64,000 nt of DNA, taken from positions 1,674,001 to 1,738,000 of the forward strand of contig JAJFPB010000005.1 in assembly GCA_020881915.1 (NCBI GenBank), in the 5' to 3' direction. This stretch comes from Paramyrothecium sp. XJ0827 (lineage: Eukaryota > Ascomycota > Sordariomycetes > Hypocreales > Stachybotryaceae). The notes beneath the pieces were generated by a model. It saw only the letters and a list, made by a program, of their open reading frames with translations, searched no databases and was not told the DNA's origin. Below, in pieces: positions 34,654 to 45,443 of the stretch; position 1 is the stretch's first letter; each line of letters begins with the position of its first letter. Made by a program: the position numbers and the translations under genes.

Positions 34654-36594
34654 TCAGACAGCATCTTCCTGCTTCGGTCGCGGCAGCTTCTTGCTCGCGC
34701 TCGCAGGGTCAAACCCAATCGCGCCTCTGTTCTCATCGATCACTCTGGCGTATCTGTTTTCGAAATGTCAGTCAAAACGAAAAGCTCAGCTTGGCGGTGA
34801 GGCTCGGGTGACTTACTCCAACAATAACCTGAAGAACCAGGCCTCCATGTCTTCCTTTCGCACAACCTTGTTCGCCCATTCCCGGCTAGCCGACGCAATC
34901 TTCTCGGCTTCCGCAGCCCCCGCGGTCTTGTCGCTGAAAAAGCGAACCGCTTCGAGCCAGTCGTTGCCTTGGAGGCTCAGGGGAATGAAGTGCAGCCAAG
35001 GCTTCACCCATTCGTAGTGCCATTCGCGGAACACGGCCAATTTGAACGTTAAGCTGCGGCTTTGCAGAAAAGCGTAGAAACGGCCAGAAAAGGCATTGCC
35101 GTCAATGTCAAGGAGATACTTGTATGCCCAGGCATCTTGCTGCTCGACACGGTCCTTGACATTAAAGAATTGTATTTGTGCCTCGCAATCGCCAGGATCA
35201 CATTGGCCAACGTGAGAGAAGTTGATGTCGATGAGATCCCGGTGTTCTCCACGGGGTACCTCGGCAATCTCCCATTTGGGCTCGTCGCCTAGACCATTGT
35301 TGACCATGATTCTCGCTTGCTTGCCGGAGTTGATCTTCTGTACAAAGTTCTGGCGGTGCTGACGTCTCCAACCGCCGTCACGACTGAAGCCACCAGTGGT
35401 AGACCCGCGCCAGTAGAGCTTGTCTTTCTTCTCGGCCCACGGCATGTCTTTCGCCTCGTCGTAGGTAACCTGCTCACCCCAATACCACGGTGACGGATAG
35501 ATGATGTCCGAATATGAAGAGATTTTAGACTGAGAAAAGATGGGGAATAGATCGTGAACAATATTGAATGCGTTTGGGCGATCGAAGAAGCCGTAGGTTG
35601 ATTTGAGAGAGGGTGTCAAGCAAATGTCTGACAAGGCGGTGTTGTTGTAGACGAACTCAAGCTCGCTGAAAGCATACTTGCTCAGATCATCAGCACCCTC
35701 GTCATCTTCAAGGGTCCTCGCTGGACTGTCCGGCGGACAAGACATGCGTGAGTGCGTCCACGTAGCCTGGTGCGCAAAGACATTAAATCGTGTTCGTTTT
35801 ACTTCGTCAAAGGTGTGGCCACGACCGAGCTCAGGCGCATCTGGCGTGAAGTCGTTGATAGGACTCTGGGCCTGAAAGGCTTCTGGCATTGTGTCCGTCT
35901 TCGCTTTCTGGACAAGTCGTACGAGGTCCTCGTGAGGTACGACTACCCTGGGTTCGTCGTGGATGTTGAACGCGAGGTCCATATCAGGCAAATACTGGAT
36001 GAACTTATCCATCATGCCTTGAGTCGCATTTTGCTGCCAATCCGCTCCTCCAGCCATGTGTGAGACCTTATGGTCTCGTATCGCAACGCCAATCAGTGCA
36101 TTGTCAAAGCCCAGCGCTTCCTTGGCCCTTGCTCGTATCGTCGCCGGCTTCAAGCCCCAGAAGGGAGTAATCAAGTCGTGTATCGTGTCGAACTCATCCA
36201 TGAGCTGAATTTTGTTACGCTTCGCGAATTCGAACCACTTGTCGAAATGCGGCGGCGGCGGTATGCCGTAACGCCTTCGGTACTCCTTTACGGCGGCGTC
36301 CAATGTCTTTGACTGCCGATTCTTCAACTCGTCAAACTCCTTGGAGGCATCCTGCAGGAGATCCTGTATGGGGTGGGAGCCTGCACTCGAGCGCTGCTTC
36401 GGTCTGGGACCCCCCTTGACAATCGGCTGCTCTTCCCATGTCGGAGGAGATGCTGGCTTGGGAGGGTCCTTGGATTCGGGCGCATTGGGAGCAGGAACGG
36501 CGGTCGTGCGGTCTCCGGAAATGCGCAAAAGAGAGTAAACGCAGATGCAGATGAAGGTGATGGCCGCGATCAGGGTGGTCTTTCGCCGTCGCAT
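34654..36594 (-). CDS. GT90 family glycosyltransferase (CAP10-like, type II membrane protein)
   Basis: 625 aa from exons 34817-36594 and 34654-34753 (63-base intron, GTAAGT donor). MRRRK precedes a single signal-anchor helix (TLIAAITFICICVYSLLRI, residues 7-25), so the enzyme is expected in the Golgi lumen. A Pro-rich stem follows. The catalytic region has KLYWRGSTTGGFSRDGGWRR, RVEQQDAWAYKYLLDIDGNA and FSGRFYAFLQSRSLTFK, the CAP10/GT90 (PF05686) pattern. The last exon supplies the conserved EYARVIDENR end. Related fungal enzymes add xylose to capsule or wall glycans (for example Cryptococcus Cxt1 and Cap10); the donor and acceptor here are unknown. Confidence 0.93.
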
Positions 36595-37376
36595 TGTTTA
36601 CGGCAGCATGGAAGCGTGAAACCAACAGAAGTTCGGTCTGCTGTTGAACGGACAGGCAAAGCAAGGCAAGCAAGGAAGCTCTGGTGAAAGTACCGTATTA
36701 GAGTGCAGCTGCCGTAAGGTACCTGGTTTGTTTGTGCAGAGACGTCTAGGCGTCCCACACGTCTGGCCCGTAAATGGCGATCTTCAAGTCGCGAAATAAT
36801 ATCGAGCCACGCGCATTCATCGGCCGGATGTTTGTATCAACAGCTACAGAAGCTGGTCGGATTCTAATCGAGGAAAATGACATATACGCCGCCTGCAACA
36901 GACCCCTACACTGTCTTGATCCAGTATTTGGACGCTGGCATAGAGTACCATACCTTGGATGGAAAGATGCAGCCCCACAATTGAAGCTGCATCAGGCTTA
37001 GCAAAGTACATAAATTAGCTGCTTTCGAGGCAGCACCCAATTGCGGTTCAGCAAAACACGTCCCTTCATGGTCCCAAGATTGCTGGATACAGCGATGCTT
37101 ATTCAAGACATCATTTGCGTGCAGCTTTTGCTTTTCATGTGCATTATCACGTGCCTTGACTGCGAACTCATCTACACTCCGTCCTTCCACATTGAGCAAC
37201 TTCACGGCAAGAGCAATGGTAAAAGGGCTTGACAACTCCCGGGCATCTCGAAAAAGTCCTATTGTCCGTGCTTATACCTTGCAACAGCTACAATGGCTAT
37301 ATATGGTATCGGCCACTGTCATTATGACCCCCAAACGCCGAGAATGCCTTTTTGAACTTTTGATTTTCCAAGCCGT
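36595..37376. other. Intergenic 0.8 kb, GT90 upstream / rps22 3' flank; no gene seen
   Basis: GTAAGGTACCTGG at about 36714 lies 120 bases upstream of the GT90 start. Short open frames exist on both strands but without recognisable content. Confidence 0.5.
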
Positions 37377-38055
37377 CTAGTAGAAGAAGCCGATGATCTT
37401 GCCGGCAACGTGCTTGCGACGGGCCTCCTCGTGGTCCATGATACCAGCGGAGGTGGTCAGGATGACATAGCCGAACTGACGAGCGGGCAGCAGCTTGACG
37501 ACCCACTTCTCGAGGTCGGCCAGGCGGACGTTGTAGCGGGGAGAGATGACACCAGTCTTGTTGAGACTACAAGGAACGTTAGCCAAGTGCTTCAGGGACT
37601 TGCCTGCAACAGTTGAAACTTACCGGCCGTTCAGCTGAACAACAATCTTGCCGGAGCGGTGGTCATCGACCTCCTCGAACTCGCCAATGTAGCCTGGAAA
37701 GAATTGTCAGCAATGATACGGTAGATTAAACGTTAAACGTCATGAGAAAGGTATCAGAGAAACGTGTAAGATCTCCGCGAATTAATCTATCGGCAACTTA
37801 TAGGGGCTGAGCCGTGGTGCGGAATCGACCGTCGCCCTAGTTATCATGCCGAAGGGAATGGGAAGGGGGAAGGGAAGGAGCGGAGAACAGAGGCCAAAGT
37901 AACAGTTTGAGGGGCCACATACCGTGACGCTGCATGACCTGGAGGAACTTGACGATGACCTTGGAGCTAGGTCGGATCAGGACCTGACGCTTGCCGGCCT
38001 TCTCGGCATTGTTGATGGAGTTGAGGGCGTCGTGGAGGACAGAGGTGCGGACCAT
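37377..38055 (-). CDS. rps22: 40S ribosomal protein uS8 (Rps22/S15a)
   Basis: Cytosolic small-subunit protein binding 18S rRNA helix 21. Exons 37923-38055, 37624-37693 and 37377-37566, exactly 130 aa like the yeast protein. Sequence runs [20 protein letters not shown], then [50 protein letters not shown] and ends [12 protein letters not shown]. The first intron is relatively long (229 bases), which is common in ribosomal protein genes. Divergent from rps12. Confidence 0.98.
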
Positions 38056-38697
38056 TTTGGCGGTATTGACGAGGAGATTCTCAAATCGAGTTTGGAAATG
38101 AGGTATCTGCCAGGGGAAATCGATGGTTAGCCTTTCGCGGCCGTGAGCGTGGAGAGTGCCCTCAGCGAAATCGGTTCAAGGAGGGTTCTGCCGCCCATTG
38201 CTGAAGAGGACGAGCGTATCATGGGACAGCCCTCGTCGTCGGAAACGAGTGCAGCGTCCGGGCGACTGTTCTTTCATTCCTCGAGTCGACGTCCCATGAT
38301 TGCTCTCCTCTGCCACGGTGGTAAAGGCATCATCCTGCTGCGATCCGAGTCACCGTCAGCTGAAAATGTGCTACATACCTCTTGATGCGCTGTTGCGTCT
38401 TGGGTGGTACGAAAAAATTGGCGTTGTCGTGAAAAGGGCGGCGTCCGGAATCGAGTGCGAAAAAAAGTCCCCACGAACGGGGCCCAGGGGAAACGAATTG
38501 TGCGGTGTGCCCTGTGTGGTCCGTGCACGACAAAATGCCCTAAGCGTTCGCCCACCCAGATTCGTCAAGATTTCGGCAAATCCCCGTTACCACTGAACGG
38601 AAGGCTCTTACACAACCAAACGACTCTTTTTATTTTCTTTCCTCAAAGTACATCTTAAAATCTTCGAGGATCGCCCGACAAGAAAAAAACCGCCAAG
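38056..38697. promoter_or_regulatory. Shared divergent promoter of rps22 and rps12
   Basis: 642 bases between the start codons of two small-subunit ribosomal protein genes. The rps12 side shows a pyrimidine-rich stretch (38620-38645) before the ATG. Co-expression is expected from known ribosomal protein regulation; I could not identify a specific binding site. Confidence 0.65.
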
Positions 38698-39331
38698 ATG
38701 GTGAGTCGCCGCCTCTCGTCCCGTCGAGCCTCCAATTGCCCAGGCAAATCTCACGCCTGCCGGGATCTCGATCGTGGGGTCGTCGAAATTGGAGATGGCA
38801 GAGCGCGCATGCTAACGAAGCAAAAAATTAGTCGGACGTAGAAGAGAACAACGCCCCCGAGGTCGCCGCCGATGAGGTTGAGGTTGCCCCCGAGGCTCCC
38901 AAGGGACAGATGTCCGTTCTCGATGCCCTCAAGGGTGTTCTGAAGCTGGCTCTCATGCACGACGGCCTTGCCCGTGGTCTCCGTGAAGCCTCCAAGGCCC
39001 TCGACCGTCGCCAGGCTCACATGTGTGTCTTGAACGAGCAGTGCGAGGAGGAGGCCTACAAGAAGCTGGTCATCGCTCTCTGCTCCGAGCACAAGATTCC
39101 CCTGATCAAGGTTCCCGACGGCAAGCAGCTCGGCGAGTGGGCTGGTCTCTGTATGTGGATTATCATGCGCCGAGATGTGCGAGGCACGACTAACCAAGCT
39201 TTCTAGGCGTTCTGGACCGTGAGGGTAACGCGCGCAAGGTTGTCAACTGCTCTTGCGTCGTTGTCAAGGACTGGGGTGAGGAGTCGCAGGAGCGCTCCAT
39301 CCTCCTCAACTACTTCCAGACCGAGCAGTAA
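38698..39331 (+). CDS. rps12: 40S ribosomal protein eS12 (Rps12)
   Basis: Cytosolic small-subunit protein near the beak. Exons 38698-38700 (the ATG alone), 38832-39150 and 39207-39331, 148 aa. The first intron starts GTGAGT directly after the start codon and ends TTAG; the second has GTATGT and CTAG borders. The spliced N-terminus is [20 protein letters not shown] (acidic, as usual), then [60 protein letters not shown] and [16 protein letters not shown]. Complete. Confidence 0.97.
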
Positions 39332-39560
39332 GTGGCTTGGCCTGGGACTGGTGTTTTTCAAGAGCATAGAGCGCGGCCTCCTCTGGAGTCGCGCTGGGAA
39401 TCATATCGGTTGTACGAAAAGTCTCATGTCCTAGCATTTACATGGGTTCACACCCTGGCTGGGCCATTGTGCCTTGGGAACGTCTTGAGGAATAAAAAAA
39501 AGCTTTGCATACACTGATTCTGTGCGCCTGATGCTATGATAATTCGTGACTGTGAGACCC

Positions 39561-40104
39561 TCACTTACGTCCTTCAACCTAGCTTGGCGGTTAGCAGACT
39601 TGGTCTGTAGCTATGGCACAAGAGGACGGTACAAACCATGATGATGTGATAGCCGAAGCCCGTCTTGACCTCTGCAATCTTGGGACTTGCCGTGGTGCTT
39701 GGCTCCAGAGCAAAGGCGACCTCTTCAAAAGCAGGATCTAAGCTACCCTTAGTTTTCCAACCGAGGGAACCGCCTTTCACATTGGATTAGCATAGCCCCC
39801 GGGTAAAAGATGCCAGTTCGGAGGATGCTAACCTTGCCTCGCCTTGTCCTCAGAGAAGTTGCGCGCAACTTCGTCAAACTTGACACCATCATTCAGTTGA
39901 GCCAAGGCTTCCTCCTTCCTTGAGTGCTTCTCACACTTTTCTGGGGTCAGTCTGCGAGTCGCGCAAGTCGGGAGAGCTGCTCACAAGAATGTGGCGGACG
40001 TTGATGGACTGAGCTCCTTTGCTTTTGCCGCCCTGCTCCTTGTCGCCGCCGCCTTTGCCCTTGGCACCAGACTTGTCGCCGCCTTTCTTGTCGTTTTTGC
40101 CCAT
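39561..40104 (-). CDS. Parvulin-type peptidyl-prolyl isomerase (Pin4/Par14)
   Basis: Prolyl cis-trans isomerase, nuclear and possibly pre-ribosome associated. Exons 39985-40104, 39833-39935, 39637-39773 and 39561-39578 (18 bases coding VEGRK and stop); 125 aa, near the 131 of human Par14. The N-terminus [20 protein letters not shown] is the basic Gly/Lys DNA-binding-type tail of Par14. The rotamase domain shows [40 protein letters not shown] and [16 protein letters not shown], with the paired active-site His residues retained. There is no WW domain, so it is not Pin1. Confidence 0.94.
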
Positions 40105-40365
40105 GATTGCGAACGGTTCGTAGATGATAGCGCTTTGTAGGGATGAGTAGCAAGACAAGACAAGCCAAACACGAGGGAGCTTTTGGTGAAGAAATCGGTA
40201 CCCCGCCAAAACTCGTGGGAGCCCCTCCATGATGGCTTATACCCACCAACCTGCTCTCCCAGACGTCCGTCTCATTCAGCATCTCCGCAAAACAAGAACT
40301 TTTTGGGTGCGTGTGTCGAGCTTTCATTCATTTGACCATTTGCACCAATATAGAACCTTAAGGAT

Positions 40366-40521
40366 TTAAGGTAGTTCTTCAACATGGCGGTCGAATGCCA
40401 CCATCTTCATCCACTGTTCATATTCGGCTCTCTGCTGGGCTTTTACGAGCTTCCAGTCTGAGAAGCTTCTGTCTCCTCTATGTCGTCTCACCATCTCACC
40501 CTCGTAACGTTCAAAAAGCTG
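40366..40521 (-). other. Post-stop remnant of SRA-YDG reading frame
   Basis: Directly after the TAG at 40522-40524 the same frame stays open for 51 codons (QLFERYEGEMVRRHRGDRSF through EYEQWMKMVAFDRHVEELP) to a TAA at 40366. Its composition is protein-like and Trp/Arg/Glu-rich, so it is probably the original C-terminus of the neighbouring gene. Confidence 0.7.
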
Positions 40522-41703
40522 CTAGTCGTCCAACTGTGAAGGCCTTGGGATTTTCACGATACTTCTCATGGGGCGCTGTGCAGGAACACGGTCTAACGTC
40601 AACACCATTTTGTGCAGACCTGTGTGTTGATTCTTTCTCTGACTGTATTGCCGTATGATGTATCTGTCAATCGAATGAGTTTGCATGGATGGGTCTACGT
40701 TTTCTTCGCACTCACAGTCCATCGTAACGAATACCAGCTATCGGTGCGAACAAACTCTTGAGGAGGTGGCCGCGCAAGATCCGGATTTGAAAGCCAACCC
40801 GGCAAATCAAGGACACATGCATGTCCGAAAGGTTCCCTTCGCGCGTGTAGTTAACGGTCTCTTTATCATGGTCCAAGTCTTCCCTGCCAGTGAGGAGCGG
40901 AAGAGTTGCTACACCGTAATTGCCCGTCGTGGGTTTCTCAAGAACGGTGCCCACTATTCCATCGCGATTGGCACATGCTAGATTGAGCCACCAGCTTGTC
41001 TGTCATCAGCGCTTCTTGTTTCTGCATGTGCGAAGCCCGGTATCGCTCCACTTACTGCCCTGCCTCGAATTGAAGATTGCCTCCAAGTTCGTGGACTATG
41101 TCACAGTTTTCGGGATGCCAAAGTTGAGTATCATGCTCATCTGTACTCGCAAACACAACGTCTTTGAGCCTACCAGTCTTCGCCAGGTTGGCATATCTCA
41201 ACTGTTCAATGTCGGAATAGCTGTCTCTGAACCTCGTCCTCCATTGTCTTTGCAAACTTCGTGCTATCGACACATCGGCTCGAAAATCGATTGGCAAGGG
41301 GCTTGGGTGGTTTTCAGGAACGAGCATATCCGCAAGGAGTCTGTTCAAGCGAGCATTTCTAATAGTGTTCAGGCTAATCGTGGAACGGCCCTCGTATTCT
41401 CTCTTCATGGTATTCCCTATGAAGGCCCTGATTTCTTCGGCCCTAGGTCCAAGAGCTTTCTGCTCATGAAGATTTGATCGCACAGAATCACACAAATCGA
41501 GTAGTGCCCTATCATTTTGAGGGAGGTCTTGCACTATATCGTCGGCTTTGAGCAGTTCCGAGGACGCTATTGTACCTTGGCTCTTGTAAGTGGGTGCCAG
41601 TAACGTTTATTTTCTACGACGAACTCTCGGAGTCCCTGTGTGTTTCCTGTGATTTGGAACGGCGGCCCCAGAAGAATTTCTCGGTAGGATGGGGATGCGG
41701 CAT
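40522..41703 (-). CDS. SRA-YDG domain protein, frame ended by a possible nonsense mutation
   Basis: Probable modified-cytosine-binding nuclear protein. Model: exons 41625-41703, 41056-41566, 40716-40994 and 40522-40663, 336 aa (388 if the TAG were a sense codon). Introns: GTTCGT donor with TAG acceptor (an alternative AAG acceptor would start exon 2 at 41575), GTAAGT/AAG, GTGAGT/CAG. Residues up to about 195 form a helical N-terminal region (PQNDRALLDLCDS, IRAFIGNTMKREYEG). From about 198 the SRA-YDG fold is clear: NRDGIVGTVLE, YGVATLPLLTGRED, VGFQIRILRG, AGIRYDGLYIIRQY (YDG at 287-289) and MVLTLDRVPAQRP. The first exon and its splice sites are the least certain part. No RING or PHD module, so it is not a UHRF1 homologue. 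Tandem with the parvulin gene and divergent from pus7. Confidence 0.75.
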
Positions 41704-42589
41704 TCTGATGCGTGTCTGAAGGAGAGTGCTTAAAGTATTGATTTCACTTCGAGCTTGGTCTGCTGTGTCTCCTCATTTGGCGGTCGGATGCGCCATGGAA
41801 GAGAACAGGTAGGGACGAAGGGCGTACTCTCATCACGCTTCAAAATCAAGTTTCATAAGGGATTGCGGACGGAAGCAAAAAGAGGCTTTGATAGGTCTTA
41901 GGATCATAGGTAGGAAACCCTCAGGTGGTGAGGAGGTACAGGTTGTTGCAATGGCTGTGGCGGACGGACTGACTGAACTGAGGGAGCAAGGAATATAGTG
42001 AGTGGTTGGCTCATGAGTCGCTGCTGCCTCTTTGAAGACCCACGTAAATCAGACATCACAGCTTAAACGTCCCTCTTGCGTAAATCACCGTGAGCAGGAC
42101 GATACCCGATCATAAATAGCTTTTTTTCGTTGTTATGTGCCTGCATAGATTGTCTTCAATCGCAAAATGTAGGTTACCTTAATTGATGTATGCAGACTGT
42201 TGGCCAGCACCACGATGTTTTCTTCACCAACATCACTGAGCCTTTTTGTACAATGCATTCAAGAGCAACACCAAGGGAAATGAAAATACGCATAGCATTT
42301 ATATATGCAACCATTATTTTACGCAATGTGAAGATGAAGTAGTCACAGGGTGACATTTAACTCAAGTTCGTTTGGCTCAAGAGCCAGAACCTACCCTACA
42401 TCCAACCACCTCACCGCCTACCTTTCTGGTCGACACCGCTTTCGGTGGACGCTCAGCTTAATCAATTGCCAGCCAAAACATGATCCTTTGCGAGCGCCCC
42501 ACTACCACGAGTGCTGGGATTTCTGTGACAAGCAAGCTAACTGACACGGTCTGTATAACCATAATCGTCAAATCAGAAATTGGACAGTC
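41704..42589. promoter_or_regulatory. Divergent intergenic region, SRA-YDG gene / pus7
   Basis: 886 bases between divergent start codons. No gene or repeat recognised; some AT-rich stretches around 42110-42320. Confidence 0.5.
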
Positions 42590-44896
42590 ATGGTGGAACA
42601 GAATGGGCTCGCCGCTCGCGGAAGTGGTTCACATGTCTCTGCTCTTGGAATGACGAACCGAGCCACACCTCTTCTGCGTCCCTGGACTGGTGAGCTGCGC
42701 GTTAGGTACGGGACACTATTGAGCATCTTGTTTATCCGGAACTAACTGTGAACAGGTTCACTGACTTTCAAGTCAACGAGATTGGCAAGGATGGCAAGGT
42801 CGTTCATTTGCGCAATGCGGGGTTAGCTGAAGGAGAACAGCAACAACAACAGGTGAGTAATCTCATACAGCACCCTGTTATAGCATACTAAATGATCGAT
42901 ATAGACTCCCAAGCCCGCTGCTGAAGATAGCAGTGCTGAGGTTAAACAAGAGAAGCCCGCAGGAAAACCCGAAGGCGCTGCAGAGCCTCAAAAAGCCACA
43001 CAGGAAGAAACTGAATTCACCTTGTCGCCTGACGATGCCGCCACGCTTGAGGGCTTGACCGGAGCGCAGTTCGCCCAAGAACTCGTCCAGCTACTGAACG
43101 ACTCAAAGGCCCCGGACTTTGACAAGAAAAGACAGGTGACGTCCGGGCCATTGGACGACAAGATGAAGCGTGGCCAAATCCACCAGGAAGTTCGCCGCGT
43201 ATTCAACTCTAAGCTTGAGACGAACACAAATGACAGCGGAGCTATTGTCGCCTCGATCGTGCCCAAGAGGGGACCCAAACGAGCAAGGGGAGGGCGCGGT
43301 CGCCTGGAGGACAAGCCGGCGGGCGAATTCCTGCACTTTACGCTTTACAAAGACAACCGAGACACCATGGACGCTGTCAACCAAATTGCACGGCTGCTCA
43401 GGGTGAAGCCTCAAAACATCAACTATGCGGGAACGAAGGACCGACGAGCGTCCACTGTGCAGCGATGTTCTTTACGGTACGGACGCCACCGCAGCGTTGC
43501 TGCTCTTAATGGCAAACTTTGGGGTATTACGACAGGAGATTACGATTACAAGGACGAGTCTCTCCACCTTGGTCAGCTCCTCGGAAATGAGTTCACCATT
43601 GCAATCAAGAACTGCCACTTCCTCGACGGCTCGGAAGATGGCTCGGTCCTGGAAAAGCTGGAGGCTCTGAAGGCGAACGTCCAGCCTGCTCTGGACCACA
43701 TGGCCGAGCACGGTTGGATCAACTACTTCGGACATCAGAGATTCGGCACACATCGGATCGGAACGCACGACATCGGAAAGCTGATTCTCGGTGACAAGTT
43801 CCAGGAGGCCGTTGCTGCGCTCTTGTCATTCGACCAGGAGGTGGCGGACAAGGCGGAGAATGGAGAGCTCCCCGAAGAGCCATCCAGGCGGGACGACGCC
43901 ATCCGCCATCAAGCCTGCATGTTGTTCATGACAGGCAAAGACATTGCCAAAGCTGCCAGGATCATCCCGCGGAGGTTCTCTGCCGAGGTGTGCATACTGC
44001 GACACCTGACGCGCCAAGGCCAACAGTCCGCAAAGGACTGGATCGGCTCCATCATCCACATCACCAGGGGCTTGCGATCCATGTATCTTCACGCCTACCA
44101 GTCATACGTATGGAACCACGCCGCGAGCCGGCGCTGGGAGCTCCACGGCAGCAAGGTCGTCAAGGGCGATCTCGTGATCGCCGACGACACCGCGACAGGC
44201 GCGGCAGACCAGCAGCAGGAGCAGGACCAGGACGGCGGGGACATCATCAACCCCCTCGACGACGACGACGACACGCCGGTGCGCGCACGAGCCCTGACGG
44301 AGGAGGAGGCGCTGAGCGGCCGCTACACGATCAACGATGTCGTCCTGCCCTCTCCAGGCTACGAGGTTATCTACCCGGACAACGAGATTGGCGCGTTTTA
44401 CGAGGAGTTCATGGGCCGCGAGGAGAACGGCGGTCTCAGCCCGCACAAGATGCGCCGGATGCACCGCGAGTTCAGCCTGCCGGGCCGCTACCGCAAGCTC
44501 ATCAACCGTTTCCTCGCGGCGCCGTCCGTCGAAGTCAAGGCCTACGCGGACGACGAGGAGCAGATGCACCCCACCGATATGGACGTTATCAAGGCGTCGA
44601 GGAAGAACGGCAACGGTAAGCGCGCCCGCCGGGACTCCAACGGCGAGCCGGCCTCCAAGAAGGCCCGCGTCGAAGGCGGCGACGAGGTCAAGCCCGCGGA
44701 AACCCCTCAGGACGATGCTCCGCCAGCCGCTGAGGCCGCGGACTCGGAGACGGTGGCCCAAACCGATCAAGTCGCTAAGCTCGAGCCGACAAAGGTGGCA
44801 GTGGTAATTAAGTTCCAGCTCGGCAAGAGTGCATACGCAACCGTTGCGCTGAGGGAGCTCATGGGGGATGCGCCTGAAGACGCAACAGCGGCTTGA
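42590..44896 (+). CDS. pus7: tRNA/mRNA pseudouridine synthase Pus7 (TruD family)
   Basis: Isomerises uridine to pseudouridine in tRNA, U2 snRNA and mRNA. Exons 42590-42705, 42756-42852 and 42905-44896, 734 aa. The N-terminus joins LRVRFTDFQVNEIGKDGKVV across intron 1, typical of TruD proteins, then a Lys/Glu-rich insert. The catalytic motif NYAGTKDRRASTVQR places the active-site Asp at about residue 250. TruD core segments follow: GEFLHFTLYKDNRDTMDAVN before it, and LGNEFTIAIKNC and GWINYFGHQRFGTH after it. The C-terminal third has a low-complexity acidic linker (QQQEQDQDGG) and a basic stretch KRARRDSNGEPASKKARV that may be a nuclear signal. Yeast Pus7 is 676 aa. Convergent with mkk1. Confidence 0.96.
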
Positions 44897-45443
44897 GCAA
44901 GGCCTTCAGAGTTCCTTCTATGGGTGTAAAAGCGTTGGGCAGAATTGGCTACAAAAGATTAGGGTCGGACTCATCATTGGCTCAGGTTGGATCGAATCCT
45001 CTCCGTGTGATACCCCTATGTTCTCCGGCTCAGGAAGAGGCAGTTGGGTGCAAATATGATATCCAAAGGTATGTCTTGAACTAAATGTTATTTTATACTT
45101 ATACAAGTCGGTTATGAAGAAGACCGGAGGCCGCGTGAAAACTTCCCATCCAAAAGGCCAACTCCCTATTTGTTCCTTCGAGGCAATGTTTGCTATCTTA
45201 TACTCTCCCAACAGCGACTCCAGCAATGGCTGTCGCCCCTATGGATGCTTTGCCATATATCGAAGTATCCAGTACGTATTGAACCAGCATCGAAGAGACA
45301 TTCTCCACAGTTCATGTACTCGTGTACAGAAATTGCGCAAGGTCACGACTCTGCTTTCATGCCTTGAGTAATTATACGATGAAATGGACAAGGCGCAGCG
45401 TGGCCAGAGCTTGATTCGGGCAACTGTGACGTTAGACAATGTT
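44897..45443. other. Convergent 3' intergenic region, pus7 / mkk1
   Basis: 547 bases between stop codons; AT-rich in the middle. Presumed 3' UTRs. No gene seen. Confidence 0.5.

Noticed and set aside
40504..40543. A possible small intron that would splice out the TAG of the SRA-YDG gene
   Set aside because: The only GT-AG pair (about 41 bases ending at the TAG) is short and puts the two sides out of phase.
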